Source of the DNA: Streptomyces kurssanovii
GTDB lineage: Bacteria > Actinomycetota > Actinomycetes > Streptomycetales > Streptomycetaceae
Direction of reading: 5' to 3'
NCBI RefSeq assembly: GCF_014649695.1
Contig: NZ_BMTN01000010.1
Location: forward strand, 1 to 64,000
DNA length: 64,000 nt
The position numbers and the translations under genes were made by a program. Below are positions 24,822 to 33,821 of this stretch, piece by piece. Position 1 is the stretch's first letter, and every line of letters begins with the position of its first letter. The notes beneath the pieces are model-generated. The model had not been told where the DNA came from. It worked only from the letters and a program-made list of their open reading frames with translations, and made no database searches.

Positions 24822-26078
24822 CTACCCGAAGAAGTTACGGACGTGCTCCAGGCCGTCGACCAGAGCATCGACCTCTGCCGGCGTGGAGTACAGATAGAAC
24901 GACGCCCGCGTGGTCGCAGGAATTCCGTACCGCAGGCAGACGGGGCGCGCGCAGTGGTGGCCCACGCGCACCGCGATGCCCTGTTCGTCGAGGACCTGGC
25001 CCACGTCGTGCGGGTGGATGTCACCGAGCGTGAAGGAGATCGCCGCACCGCGGTCCTCGGCCGTGGCGGGGCCGATGATCCGCAGGTCGGGGACCTCCAG
25101 CAGCCGCTTCACCGCGTACTCGGTGAGCGCGTGCTCATGCTGGGCGATCTTGTCCATGCCGATCGAGCTCAGGTAGTCCACGGCCGCGCCGAGGCCGACG
25201 GCCTGGGCGATCGGGGGCGTGCCCGCCTCGAACTTGTGCGGCGCGGGAGCGTAGGTGGACGAGTGCATCGAGACGGTCTCGATCATCTCGCCGCCGCCCA
25301 GGAACGGCGGCAGGTCCTCCAGGAGCTCCTGCCGGCCCCACAGCACACCGATACCGGTCGGGCCGCACATCTTGTGGCCGGTGAAGGCCACGAAGTCGGC
25401 CTGCAGCGCCTGGACGTCCAGCACCATGTGCGGAGCCGCCTGCGAGGCGTCGATCAGCACCAGCGCGCCGACGTCCTGCGCCCGGCGGACGATCGCCTCG
25501 ACCGGGTTGACCGTGCCCATGATGTTGGAGACCAGCGTGAAGGAGACGATCTTCGTCTTCTCGGTGATGACCTCTTCGATGTTCGACAGGTCGAGCCTGC
25601 CGTCGTCGGTGAGGCCGAACCACTTCAGCTTCGCGCCGGTGCGCTGCGACAGCAGCTGCCACGGGACGATGTTGGAGTGGTGCTCCATCTCCGTGATGAC
25701 GACCTCGGTGTCGCTGTCCACGCGGTAGGGCTCGTCGGCCCAGCCCAGCATGTTGGCGACGAGGTTGAGCGACTCCGAGGCGTTCTTGGTGAAGATCACC
25801 TCGTCACGGCTCGGCGCGTTGATGAAGGCGGCGACCTTGTCGCGGGCGCCCTCGTACAGCGCCGTGGCCTCCTCGGCGAGCACGTGCACGCCGCGGTGGA
25901 CGTTGGCGTTGTGCTGCTCGTAGTACTCGCTGAGTACGTCGATCACCTGGCGCGGCGTCTGGGAGGTCGCCGCGTTGTCCAGGTAGACGAGCTTCTTGCC
26001 GTCGTGGAGCACCCGATCGAGGATCGGGAAGTCCTTACGGATCGCCTCTGTGTCCAGGAGGCCCGGCAGTGTGATCAC
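24822..26078 (-). CDS. sufS: Cysteine desulfurase SufS
   Basis: A 418-residue PLP-dependent group II cysteine desulfurase that removes sulfur from L-cysteine for Fe-S clusters. Motifs: YLDNAATSQTPRQVID, TEMEHHSNIVPWQ, the PLP-binding lysine in AFTGHKMCGPTGIG, and the catalytic cysteine in RVGHHCARPVC. The GTG start overlaps the sufC stop by 4 bp (GTGA). Its partner SufU follows 12 bp later, matching the Gram-positive SufSU arrangement. Confidence 0.95.
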   Translation of the reverse strand: MITLPGLLDTEAIRKDFPILDRVLHDGKKLVYLDNAATSQTPRQVIDVLSEYYEQHNANVHRGVHVLAEEATALYEGARDKVAAFINAPSRDEVIFTKNASESLNLVANMLGWADEPYRVDSDTEVVITEMEHHSNIVPWQLLSQRTGAKLKWFGLTDDGRLDLSNIEEVITEKTKIVSFTLVSNIMGTVNPVEAIVRRAQDVGALVLIDASQAAPHMVLDVQALQADFVAFTGHKMCGPTGIGVLWGRQELLEDLPPFLGGGEMIETVSMHSSTYAPAPHKFEAGTPPIAQAVGLGAAVDYLSSIGMDKIAQHEHALTEYAVKRLLEVPDLRIIGPATAEDRGAAISFTLGDIHPHDVGQVLDEQGIAVRVGHHCARPVCLRYGIPATTRASFYLYSTPAEVDALVDGLEHVRNFFG

Positions 26079-26842
26079 GCGGTGACGCCTCCCTTGGTGG
26101 TGTACGCCTCGTAGCCCTCGTTCTCCAGCTTGTCGGCGAGCTCGGGGCCGCCCGACTCGACGATGCGGCCGTTCGCGAAGACGTGCACGTGGTCGGGCTT
26201 GATGTAGCGCAGGATGCGCGTGTAGTGCGTGATCAGCAGGGTGCCGACCTCGCCGCTCTCGCGGACGCGGTTGACGCCCTCGGAGACGATCCGCAGCGCG
26301 TCGACGTCCAGGCCGGAGTCGGTCTCGTCGAGGACCGCGATCTTCGGCTTGAGCAGCTCGAGCTGGAGGATCTCGTGGCGCTTCTTCTCACCGCCGGAGA
26401 AGCCCTCGTTGACGTTGCGCTCGGCGAAGGCGGGGTCCATGTTGAGGCGCTCCATGGCCTCCTTGACCTCCTTCACCCAGGTACGCAGCTTGGGGGCCTC
26501 GCCGCGGATGGCGGTGGCGGAGGTGCGCAGGAAGTTGGAGACCGAGACGCCGGGGATCTCGACCGGGTACTGCATGGCGAGGAAGACGCCGGCGCGGGCG
26601 CGCTCGTCGACACTCATCTCCAGGACGTCCTCGCCGTCCAGGGTGACGGTGCCGCTGGTGATCGTGTACTTGGGGTGGCCTGCCAGCGAGTAGGCGAGGG
26701 TCGACTTGCCGGAGCCGTTGGGGCCCATGATGGCGTGGGTCTCGCCCTGCTTCACGGTCAGGTCGACGCCCTTGAGGATCTCCTTCGTGGCGTTGTCGGC
26801 CTCGACGGAAACGTGCAGGTCGCGGATTTCAAGCGTTGCCAT
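26075..26842 (-). CDS. sufC: Fe-S assembly ATPase SufC
   Basis: A 255-residue ABC-type ATPase of the SufBCD complex. Walker A is GPNGSGKS (in HAIMGPNGSGKSTLAYSL), the signature is GFSGGEKKRHEI and Walker B is IAVLDETDSGLDVDAL, with the SufC-specific DETDSGLD. It energises cluster assembly on SufB/SufD. The ATG at 26842 is 7 bp after the Rieske gene; 13 upstream in-frame codons belong to that gene's tail in another frame and were excluded. Confidence 0.95.
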   Translation of the reverse strand: MATLEIRDLHVSVEADNATKEILKGVDLTVKQGETHAIMGPNGSGKSTLAYSLAGHPKYTITSGTVTLDGEDVLEMSVDERARAGVFLAMQYPVEIPGVSVSNFLRTSATAIRGEAPKLRTWVKEVKEAMERLNMDPAFAERNVNEGFSGGEKKRHEILQLELLKPKIAVLDETDSGLDVDALRIVSEGVNRVRESGEVGTLLITHYTRILRYIKPDHVHVFANGRIVESGGPELADKLENEGYEAYTTKGGVTA

Positions 26843-26849
26843 GGGTGAC

Positions 26850-27167
26850 TCAGGACTCCTGGGTGACGGAGACGAGCACATCGTCCCCTTCGATCTTGAC
26901 GGGGTATACGGGGACGGGGCGCGTCGCGGGAAGGCCCGACGGCTTGCCGGTACGGAGGTCGAAGGCGCTGCCGTGCAGCCAGCACTCGATCTGGCAGTCC
27001 TCCACCTCGCCCTCCGAGAGGGAGACGTTGGCGTGCGAGCAGATGTCGTGGATGGCGAACACCTCGCCCTCCGTGCGCACCACGGACACCGGCGTGCCGT
27101 CGAGTTCCACCCGCTTCGGGGTGTCCTCCTCCAGCTCGCTCAGCGCACAGGCTTTGACGAAGGCCAT
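26850..27167 (-). CDS. Rieske-type non-heme ferredoxin in the suf operon
   Basis: A 105-residue single-domain [2Fe-2S] Rieske protein. Ligands are Cys43 and His45 in ICSHANVSL and Cys62 and His65 in [10 protein letters not shown], the pattern of soluble biphenyl-dioxygenase-type ferredoxins. It has no signal peptide. Its ATG overlaps the sufD stop by one base and sufC follows after 7 bp, so it is an integral part of the operon, as in many actinobacteria. It probably supplies electrons or accepts a new cluster; the exact role is not known. Confidence 0.9.
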   Translation of the reverse strand: MAFVKACALSELEEDTPKRVELDGTPVSVVRTEGEVFAIHDICSHANVSLSEGEVEDCQIECWLHGSAFDLRTGKPSGLPATRPVPVYPVKIEGDDVLVSVTQES

Positions 27168-28363
27168 CAGGCGGACGCCTCCAGTACCGACGCCTCCAGC
27201 TCGGCGTCGATCTTGGCGAGCAGGCGCTCCTCGACGTCCGGCAGACCGATCTGCTGGACCAGCTCGGCGAAGAAGCCACGGACGACCAGGCGCCGGGCCT
27301 CGGCCTCCGGGATGCCGCGGGCCATCAGGTAGAACAACTGCTCGTCGTCGAAGCGGCCGGTGGCCGACGCGTGACCGGCGCCGGCGATCTCGCCGGTCTC
27401 GATCTCGAGGTTCGGCACCGAGTCGACCCGCGCACCGTCCGTGAGGACCAGGTTGCGGTTCATCTCGTAGGTGTCGGTGCCCTCGGCGACGGCGCGGATG
27501 AGCACGTCGCCGATCCACACCGCGTGCGCGTCGTCGCCCTGCAGCGCGCCCTTGTAGACGGCATTGGACTTGCAGTGCGGCTTGTTGTGGTCGACGAGGA
27601 GGCGGTGCTCCTGGTGCTGGCCCTTGTCGGTGAAGTACAGACCGAAGAGCTCGGCCTCACCGCCGGTGCCGGCGTAGGAGACCCGCGGGTGGAGCCGCAC
27701 GACGTCGCCGCCGAAGGTGACCACGACCGACTTGAAGGAGGCGTCCCGGCCGACCAGCGCGTTGTGCTGGGCGATGTGGACGGCCTTGTCGTCCCAGTCC
27801 TGGACCAGGACGACGGTCAGCTTGGCCCCGTCGCCCAGGACGTAGTCGACGTTCGCCGCGAGCACGGCGTCGCCGGTGTGGTCGATGACCACGACCGCCT
27901 CCGCGAAGGCGCCGAGTTCGACGACCTGGTGGCCGAAGGCCGTGCCGCCCTCTCCGTGCACCGCGATGCGGATCGGCTCGGCGAGCTGCGTCTCCTTCGG
28001 CACGGTCACGACCGTGGCCTGCTCGAAGGAGGAGTACGCCTGGGCGGCGACCCGGTCCACCGGAGTGCCTGCCTTGCCGAGCCGCGCGTCGTCGCGGCCT
28101 ACCGTCTCGACGGTGACGCCTTCGGGGGCGTCGATGTCGACCTTGATCCCCGTGCCGGTCGCGACGGCGGTGCCGTCGTGCAGACCGCCGAGGCGCTCCA
28201 GCGGCGTGAACCGCCACTCCTCCTCGCGGCCGTGCGGGACCGGGAAGTCCGCCACGTCGAAGGACGGGGGCGCACTCATACGGGTGGCGACGGTCGACTC
28301 GGCGGCCACCGCGATCGAGCCGGCGGTGGTGGAGCCCACCGGGATGTTCTGAGCCTCAGCCAT
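27167..28363 (-). CDS. sufD: Fe-S assembly protein SufD
   Basis: A 398-residue SufB/SufD-family beta-helix protein. Typical elements: FPVPHGREEEWRFTPL, NALVGRDASFKSVVVTFGGD, HQEHRLLVDHNKPHCKSNAV (the cluster-related His/Cys region) and YEMNRNLVLTDGARVDSVPN, ending with the helical LMARGIPEAEARRLVVRGFF domain. It forms the heteromeric scaffold with SufB and SufC. The gap to sufB is 61 bp and the Rieske gene overlaps its stop. Confidence 0.95.
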   Translation of the reverse strand: MAEAQNIPVGSTTAGSIAVAAESTVATRMSAPPSFDVADFPVPHGREEEWRFTPLERLGGLHDGTAVATGTGIKVDIDAPEGVTVETVGRDDARLGKAGTPVDRVAAQAYSSFEQATVVTVPKETQLAEPIRIAVHGEGGTAFGHQVVELGAFAEAVVVIDHTGDAVLAANVDYVLGDGAKLTVVLVQDWDDKAVHIAQHNALVGRDASFKSVVVTFGGDVVRLHPRVSYAGTGGEAELFGLYFTDKGQHQEHRLLVDHNKPHCKSNAVYKGALQGDDAHAVWIGDVLIRAVAEGTDTYEMNRNLVLTDGARVDSVPNLEIETGEIAGAGHASATGRFDDEQLFYLMARGIPEAEARRLVVRGFFAELVQQIGLPDVEERLLAKIDAELEASVLEASA

Positions 28364-28424
28364 GGCTGTCGTCTTGCTCTCTTCCTACGTCAGAAGTCAG
28401 TCGCTGCTTGCGGTCCCGGAGGCG

Positions 28425-29846
28425 TCAGCCCACCGAGCCCTCCATCTGCAGCTCGATCAGCCGGTTGAGCTCCAGCGCGTACTCCATGGGGAGTTCCTTG
28501 GCGATCGGCTCGACGAAGCCGCGCACGATCATCGCCATCGCCTCGAACTCGGTCATGCCGCGGCTCATCAGGTAGAAGAGCTGGTCCTCGGAGACCTTGG
28601 AGACGGTCGCCTCGTGACCCATGGAGACGTCGTCCTCGCGGACGTCGACGTACGGGTAGGTGTCCGAGCGGGAGATCGTGTCGACCAGCAGCGCGTCACA
28701 GAGCACGTTGGACTTCGCGCCCGGCGCGCCCTCACCGATCTCGATCAGACCGCGGTAGGACGTACGGCCGCCGCCTCGCGCCACCGACTTGGAGACGATG
28801 TTGGACGAGGTGTTCGGGGCCATGTGGACCATCTTGGCGCCGGCGTCCTGGTGCTGGCCCTCGCCCGCGAAGGCGATGGACAGGGTCTCGCCCTTGGCGT
28901 GCTCGCCCATCAGGTAGACGGCCGGGTACTTCATGGTCACCTTGGAGCCGATGTTGCCGTCGACCCACTCCATGGTCGCGCCCTCGTACGCCACGGCGCG
29001 CTTGGTGACCAGGTTGTAGACGTTGTTCGACCAGTTCTGGATGGTCGTGTAGCGGCAGCGGCCGCCCTTCTTGACGATGATCTCGACCACGGCGCTGTGC
29101 AGCGAGTCCGAGGAGTAGATCGGGGCGGTGCAGCCCTCGACGTAGTGGACGTAGGCGTCCTCGTCGACGATGATCAGCGTCCGCTCGAACTGGCCCATGT
29201 TCTCCGTGTTGATACGGAAGTAGGCCTGCAGCGGGATGTCCACGTGGACGCCCTTGGGGACGTAGATGAACGACCCGCCGGACCACACGGCGGTGTTCAG
29301 CGACGCGAACTTGTTGTCGCCGACCGGGATGACGGTGCCGAAGTACTCCTGGAAGAGCTCCGGGTGCTCCTTCAGCGCGGTGTCCGTGTCGAGGAAGATG
29401 ACGCCCTGCTCTTCCAGGTCCTCACGGATCTGGTGGTAGACGACCTCGGACTCGTACTGCGCGGCGACACCGGCGACCAGGCGCTGCTTCTCCGCCTCCG
29501 GGATGCCGAGCTTGTCGTAGGTGTTCTTGATGTCCTCGGGCAGCTCCTCCCACGAGGCGGCCTGGGCCTCGGTGGAGCGCACGAAGTACTTGATGTTGTC
29601 GAAGTCGATGCCGGAGAGGTCGGAGCCCCAGCTGGGCATGGGCTTCTTGTCGAAGAGGCGCAGACCCTTCAGCCGCAGCTTCAGCATCCACTCCGGCTCG
29701 TTCTTCTTCGCGGAGATGTCGCGGACGACGTCCTCGGAGAGACCGCGCTTGGCCGCGGCACCCGCCGCGTCGGAGTCGGCCCAGCCGAATTCGTACTTAC
29801 CCAGACCCTCGAGTTCGGGGTGGGCAGTCTCCGTGGGGAGAGTCAT
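28425..29846 (-). CDS. sufB: Fe-S assembly scaffold SufB
   Basis: A 473-residue SufB, the site where a nascent cluster is built. Recognisable stretches are [40 protein letters not shown], the conserved cysteine in [20 protein letters not shown], and [20 protein letters not shown] near the C-terminus. There is no intein, unlike mycobacterial SufB. Its ATG overlaps the sufR stop by 4 bp, coupling it to the regulator. Confidence 0.96.
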   Translation of the reverse strand: MTLPTETAHPELEGLGKYEFGWADSDAAGAAAKRGLSEDVVRDISAKKNEPEWMLKLRLKGLRLFDKKPMPSWGSDLSGIDFDNIKYFVRSTEAQAASWEELPEDIKNTYDKLGIPEAEKQRLVAGVAAQYESEVVYHQIREDLEEQGVIFLDTDTALKEHPELFQEYFGTVIPVGDNKFASLNTAVWSGGSFIYVPKGVHVDIPLQAYFRINTENMGQFERTLIIVDEDAYVHYVEGCTAPIYSSDSLHSAVVEIIVKKGGRCRYTTIQNWSNNVYNLVTKRAVAYEGATMEWVDGNIGSKVTMKYPAVYLMGEHAKGETLSIAFAGEGQHQDAGAKMVHMAPNTSSNIVSKSVARGGGRTSYRGLIEIGEGAPGAKSNVLCDALLVDTISRSDTYPYVDVREDDVSMGHEATVSKVSEDQLFYLMSRGMTEFEAMAMIVRGFVEPIAKELPMEYALELNRLIELQMEGSVG

Positions 29847-30625
29847 GCGGGGTTCCTCCCGGCCGTGCTTGCAGAAGCTGATGGTGTGGTGCGGGTCTGT
29901 GTGGTGCTGTCACCGGGCGGGTCGCCCGGTGGCGGCGAGGTGACGCCCTGCGGCGCACCTCGGGGGATGAACGTGGTGCATACGCCGTCGCCGTGGGCGA
30001 TGGTGGCAAGCCGCTGCACGTGTGTCCCGAGGAGCCGCGAGAAGACCTCGGTCTCCGCCTCGCACAGCTGCGGGTACTTCTCGGCCGCGTGGGCGACCGG
30101 GCAGTGGTGCTGGCAGAGCTGCTCGCCGACCGGCGCGCTGCGGGCCGTAGCAGCGTACCCGTCGGCGCTCAGGGCCTTGGCCAGCGCTTCCGTACGCTCC
30201 TCGGGCGCCGCGGCCTCCACGGCCGCGCGGTAGGCCACGGCCTGCGCCTCGATCCGGTCCCGGGCGAAGGCGGCGACGGCCGCCTCTCCTCCGGCGTTCT
30301 CCTCGATCCATTTCAGGGCGTCCACGGCCAGCGTGTCGTACGACTGGTCGAAGGCGTCCCGGCCGCAGTCGGTCAGGGCGAACACCTTGGCGGGCCTGCC
30401 GCGGGTGCGGGCGCCGTAGACACGCTGCGCGCGCGCCTCCACGACGTTCTCCGCGACGAGGGAGTCGAGGTGCCGGCGGACGGCTGCCTGGGTCAGCCCC
30501 AGACGCCCTGCGAGATCGGCCACGGTGGACGGCCCGTGGTCCAGGATGGAGCGCGCGACACGGTTGCGCGTCGAGCGCTCACCGGTCGCGAGTTCCTCCT
30601 GGGGAGCCTCGCCGAGGTTTTTCAC
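29843..30625 (-). CDS. sufR: Fe-S-sensing repressor SufR
   Basis: A 260-residue winged-helix regulator. The DNA-binding domain (residues about 18-85) reads [20 protein letters not shown] and [20 protein letters not shown]. The C-terminal half has a cysteine set suited to a cluster ([27 protein letters not shown]). SufR represses its own suf operon when the cluster is present. I prefer the GTG at 30625 (VKNLGEAPQ), by similarity to other streptomycete SufR; an ATG-like start 12 codons upstream would lie over the promoter and operator. The long Pro/Thr-rich C-terminal tail is unusual. Confidence 0.92.
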   Translation of the reverse strand: MKNLGEAPQEELATGERSTRNRVARSILDHGPSTVADLAGRLGLTQAAVRRHLDSLVAENVVEARAQRVYGARTRGRPAKVFALTDCGRDAFDQSYDTLAVDALKWIEENAGGEAAVAAFARDRIEAQAVAYRAAVEAAAPEERTEALAKALSADGYAATARSAPVGEQLCQHHCPVAHAAEKYPQLCEAETEVFSRLLGTHVQRLATIAHGDGVCTTFIPRGAPQGVTSPPPGDPPGDSTTQTRTTPSASASTAGRNPA

Positions 30626-30638
30626 AACGCCATTGTTG
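30625..30638. promoter_or_regulatory. SufR operator CAAC-N6-GTTG over the suf promoter
   Basis: CAACGCCATTGTTG is a perfect CAAC-N6-GTTG inverted repeat, the consensus described for SufR sites in cyanobacteria. On the minus strand it covers a likely -10 (CAACAA/AACAAT), 17 bp after TTGTCA (30661-30656, candidate -35), and its left edge is the first base of the sufR GTG codon. Bound SufR would block RNA polymerase, and the transcript would be leaderless or nearly so. Confidence 0.7.
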
Positions 30639-30697
30639 CGTAATTCCTCAGAGAGTGACAAGCGGCGTCCCGATCATCACCCGGTGCCGTACATCAC

Positions 30698-30711
30698 TTA
30701 GGCATACCTAA
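30698..30711. promoter_or_regulatory. Iron-box-like palindrome
   Basis: TTAGGCATACCTAA is a near-perfect match to the right 14 bases of the 19-bp DmdR/IdeR iron box (TTAGG...CCTAA arms intact). It lies 73 bp upstream of the sufR start and 131 bp upstream of the ABC transporter start, so iron-dependent control of either is possible. The left five bases of the full consensus are not conserved. Confidence 0.5.
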
Positions 30712-30828
30712 GCTGACCTGCAGAAATGATCAATCGGAGGATTGAAGCCCTGGTGAGGCCCCCTGCGCCGCGGGCACGTGCGAACGGGCGCCCGGGGACC
30801 CGCGGGCCGGTGACATCCGGCCCCCGCC

Positions 30829-30834
30829 TAGACT
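30829..30834 (+). promoter_or_regulatory. -10 hexamer for a leaderless ABC-transporter transcript
   Basis: TAGACT ends 7 bp before the ATG at 30842, placing the expected start site at or next to the A of the start codon. No ribosome binding site is present. Confidence 0.5.
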
Positions 30835-30841
30835 TCCCGGC

Positions 30842-31768
30842 ATGCTGAGCGAGCCTGCCGTCCGGATCCGGGGCCTGGTCAAGCGGTACGGACCCAAGGC
30901 CGCCGTGGACGGCCTGGACCTCGATGTCGCACCGGGCTCCGTGACCGCCGTCCTCGGTCCCAACGGGGCCGGCAAGACCACCACGATCGAGACCTGCGAG
31001 GGTTACCGCCGCGCCGACGCCGGCACCGTGCGGGTCCTCGGCCTCGACCCGGTCGCCGACGCCGCCCGGCTGCGGCCCCGCATCGGCGTGATGCTCCAGT
31101 CGGGTGGTGTGTACTCCGGCGCCCGGGCCGACGAGATGCTCCGCCACATGGCCTCCCTGCATGCCCGCCCCCTGGACGTGGACGCCCTGATCGAACGCCT
31201 CGGCCTCGGCAGCTGCGGCCGCACGACGTACCGGCGGCTCTCCGGCGGCCAGCAGCAGCGCCTCGCGCTGGCCATGGCCGTCGTCGGCCGCCCCGAGCTG
31301 GTCTTCCTCGACGAGCCCACCGCCGGTCTCGACCCGCAGGCCCGCCGCGCCACCTGGGAGCTCGTCCGCGAACTGCGCGCCGACGGCGTCACCACCGTGC
31401 TGACCACGCACTTCATGGACGAGGCCGAGGAACTCGCCGACCACATCGCGATCATCGACGCCGGCCGGGTGGTCGCCCAGGGCAGCGCGGAGGAGCTGTG
31501 CCGCGGCGGCGCGGAGAACACCCTGCGCTTCACCGGGCGCCCGGGCCTCGATGTCGGCTCCCTGCTGAAGGCGCTCCCCGACGGCTCGGCGGCGGCGGAG
31601 CTCACACCGGGCGAGTACCGGATCACCGGCGAGGTCGATCCGCAGCTACTGGCGACGGTCACCTCATGGTGCGCCCAGCACGGCGTTCTGCCGCACGGCA
31701 TCTCGGTGGAGCGGCACACCCTCGAGGACGTGTTCCTCGAGCTGACGGGCAAGGAGCTGCGCGGATGA
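30842..31768 (+). CDS. ABC transporter ATP-binding protein
   Basis: A 308-residue ATPase of an ABC-2-type exporter (DrrA/CcmA-like). Walker A is GPNGAGKT (residues near 40), Q-loop VMLQSGG, signature RLSGGQQQRLALAMA, Walker B LVFLDEPTAGLDPQAR, and the switch His in LTTHFMDEAEEL. The C-terminal extension (about residues 220-308) is typical of the family. The permease gene overlaps its stop (ATGA). The substrate is unknown; the conserved placement next to suf genes suggests a housekeeping role rather than antibiotic resistance. Confidence 0.92.
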   Translation: MLSEPAVRIRGLVKRYGPKAAVDGLDLDVAPGSVTAVLGPNGAGKTTTIETCEGYRRADAGTVRVLGLDPVADAARLRPRIGVMLQSGGVYSGARADEMLRHMASLHARPLDVDALIERLGLGSCGRTTYRRLSGGQQQRLALAMAVVGRPELVFLDEPTAGLDPQARRATWELVRELRADGVTTVLTTHFMDEAEELADHIAIIDAGRVVAQGSAEELCRGGAENTLRFTGRPGLDVGSLLKALPDGSAAAELTPGEYRITGEVDPQLLATVTSWCAQHGVLPHGISVERHTLEDVFLELTGKELRG

Positions 31769-32550
31769 GCGCCGGCACGTACACACCGGCGCCGGGCGCC
31801 GCACCGCTGGGCCGCATGATCGTCTCGCAGGCCGCCTTCGAGACGAAGATGCTGCTGCGCAACGGTGAGCAGCTGCTGCTCACCGTCGTCATCCCGTCGC
31901 TGCTGCTCGTGCTGTTCTCCACCGTCGACATCGTCGCCGTGCCGACGGAATCGAGTGGCGGGGAGGGACGGGCCGTCGACTTCCTCGCCCCCGGTGTCCT
32001 CGCGCTGGCCGTGATGTCCACCGCCTTCACCGGCCAGGCCATCGCCACCGGGTTCGAGCGCCGCTACGGCGTGCTCAAGCGGCTCGGGGCCTCACCGATC
32101 CCCCGCTGGGCCCTGATGACCGCGAAGACGCTCTCCGTCCTGGTCACGGAGATCCTCCAGGTGGTCCTGCTGACCGCCATCGCGCTGGCGCTCGGCTGGT
32201 CGCCGCAGGGCAGCCCGCTCGCCGTGCTGCTGCTGCTCGTCCTCGGCACCGCCGCCTTCTCCGGCCTCGGCCTGCTCATGGCCGGCACGCTCAAGGCCGA
32301 GGTGACCCTCGCGGCGGCCAATCTCGTCTTCCTGCTGCTGCTCGTCGGCGGCGGGGTGATCGTGCCGCTGGACAGGTTCCCCGACGGCGTCGCGTCCGTG
32401 CTGGGTCTGCTGCCCATCTCGGCGCTCTCCGACGGACTTCGCGACGTCCTGGGACACGGAGCGGGCATGCCGTGGGGCAATCTGGGCATCCTCGCCCTCT
32501 GGGCGGTGCTCGGACTGGGCGCGGCCGCCCGGACCTTCCGCTGGGAGTGA
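31765..32550 (+). CDS. ABC-2 type transporter permease
   Basis: A 261-residue membrane subunit with about six transmembrane helices. Motifs include ETKMLLRNGEQLLLTVVIPS, TGFERRYGVLKRLGASPIPR (coupling region of ABC-2 permeases) and a late VPLDRFPDGVASVLGLLPIS helix hairpin. Overlap of 4 bp with the ATPase gene shows they are translated together and form one exporter. Substrate unknown. Confidence 0.9.
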   Translation: MSAGTYTPAPGAAPLGRMIVSQAAFETKMLLRNGEQLLLTVVIPSLLLVLFSTVDIVAVPTESSGGEGRAVDFLAPGVLALAVMSTAFTGQAIATGFERRYGVLKRLGASPIPRWALMTAKTLSVLVTEILQVVLLTAIALALGWSPQGSPLAVLLLLVLGTAAFSGLGLLMAGTLKAEVTLAAANLVFLLLLVGGGVIVPLDRFPDGVASVLGLLPISALSDGLRDVLGHGAGMPWGNLGILALWAVLGLGAAARTFRWE

Positions 32551-32608
32551 CACGCGCGCCGGGACGACCCTGCCGAGACCCGCACGGAGCGCACGGTGGG
32601 AGGCCTGG

Positions 32609-33787
32609 ATGGAGCGAGCTGCCGCGCTGCGGCTGGACGCGGAGTGGGCGAAGGTCAGGACCGGCAGGCCCGTGTCCTCGTCCGGGACGCGGATGCGGAT
32701 GCTCACCGAGCTGATCTCCGCCCTCGTCCCGCACGCCGAGGGCGACCTCGCCCTCTCCGCACGGCTGAGCCTGCGGTACGGGGACCTCGCCCGGCACCAC
32801 TTCGACACCGGCCGGCGCGCCGACGCGCTGAGCGCCGTCGAGAAGGCCGTCCGGCACTGCGCCGAGCCCGCCCGGCACCACGACGAGCACGCCCGCTGGT
32901 ACGCACGGGCGCTGATCAGCCAGTCGGTGTACCTCGCCGAGCCGCTCAGCGACGAACTGGGCCTGCCCCGCTACGCCTTCCGGCCGCACGGCGAGCAGCC
33001 GTGCGCCGAGGACCGACTGGCCGGACTCGCCGCGGTGGAGGCCACCCACCGGGCGATCGCCGTGTGGGAGCGGCTCGATCTCACCGACCCGGTCAACCGC
33101 GAAGGCCTCGCCCAGGCGCACGTCTTCCTCGGTGACCGCCTGGAGGAACTCGGCAGGCCGGTGGACGCGGCGGAATGGGCGGTACGGGCGGAACGGGAGT
33201 TCCACGCGCTCTGGCAGCCGCCCGACCCGGCGGAGCGCGCCCACGCCGCGATGCTCGAGCACCTCGGTGACCAGCTCGAACGCCGCCTGCGCCGCTGCCC
33301 GTTCGAGGGCGGTCTCACCCAGCTGCACAAACGCGAACTGCTCCCGCGGCGCCTGCTGCCGCTCGCGGTCCTGTCCGCACGGATCGACGGCGTGGCGCCG
33401 GAGGCGGTCGCACAGGGCCTCGGACTGGACCGGGCCGAGGTGGACAGGATCCTGCGCGCCAACTCCTGGCGGGCCGTGTGGCGGTTCGACGTGCGCCGGG
33501 CCGACGGCTCCTGGGAGTCGCTGGCGTACCCCTGGCGCGGCATGGACGCCGTCACCGACTGCACGGCGGAGGCGGTGGCCGCGGACCTGACGGACGCCTT
33601 CCTCCACTCGCCCGACGTGCCGCCCGAGCCCACGGGCTGGCGGTTCGCACTGTGGTGGGACGAGGAGGGCCACCTCGACGGCTCCCGCTTCCGCATGACG
33701 TCCGCGCCTTCGTCCACGGGGCCGTCGACGAAGGCGTCGACGCCCCCGCCGTCCCCCTCCCCCGCGCCCTCCGCCGACCCCTCGTGA
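32609..33787 (+). CDS. Uncharacterised helical protein
   Basis: A 392-residue soluble protein, mostly alpha-helical with tetratricopeptide-like character in the first half (LSARLSLRYGDLARHHFDTG, ALSAVEKAVRHCAEPARHHD, EGLAQAHVFLGDRLEELGRP). A middle segment (LLPLAVLSARIDGVAPEAVA and GLGLDRAEVDRILRANSWR) looks like a helix-turn-helix, and the tail is Ser/Pro/Thr-rich and disordered. I recognise no named family. It is 58 bp after the ABC permease and may belong to the same transcript. Confidence 0.65.
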   Translation: MERAAALRLDAEWAKVRTGRPVSSSGTRMRMLTELISALVPHAEGDLALSARLSLRYGDLARHHFDTGRRADALSAVEKAVRHCAEPARHHDEHARWYARALISQSVYLAEPLSDELGLPRYAFRPHGEQPCAEDRLAGLAAVEATHRAIAVWERLDLTDPVNREGLAQAHVFLGDRLEELGRPVDAAEWAVRAEREFHALWQPPDPAERAHAAMLEHLGDQLERRLRRCPFEGGLTQLHKRELLPRRLLPLAVLSARIDGVAPEAVAQGLGLDRAEVDRILRANSWRAVWRFDVRRADGSWESLAYPWRGMDAVTDCTAEAVAADLTDAFLHSPDVPPEPTGWRFALWWDEEGHLDGSRFRMTSAPSSTGPSTKASTPPPSPSPAPSADPS

Positions 33788-33808
33788 AACCGTGCACAAG
33801 GCCCCGCC

Positions 33809-33814
33809 TACGAT
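33809..33814 (+). promoter_or_regulatory. -10 hexamer for leaderless ctaA
   Basis: TACGAT lies 7 bp before the GTG at 33822, so transcription would begin at about the start codon. This supports 33822 over the in-frame ATG at 33792, which lies upstream of the promoter. Confidence 0.5.
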
Positions 33815-33821
33815 AGGGGCC

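Noticed and set aside
28362-30233. A 623-residue plus-strand frame opposite sufB and sufR
   Set aside because: Antisense to genes with unmistakable SufB and SufR motifs; sequence is valine/aspartate/glycine repeat typical of shadow frames.
30626-30661. A longer sufR start, 12 codons upstream of the GTG
   Set aside because: It would overlap the predicted -35, -10 and SufR operator, and the conserved N-terminus begins at the GTG.
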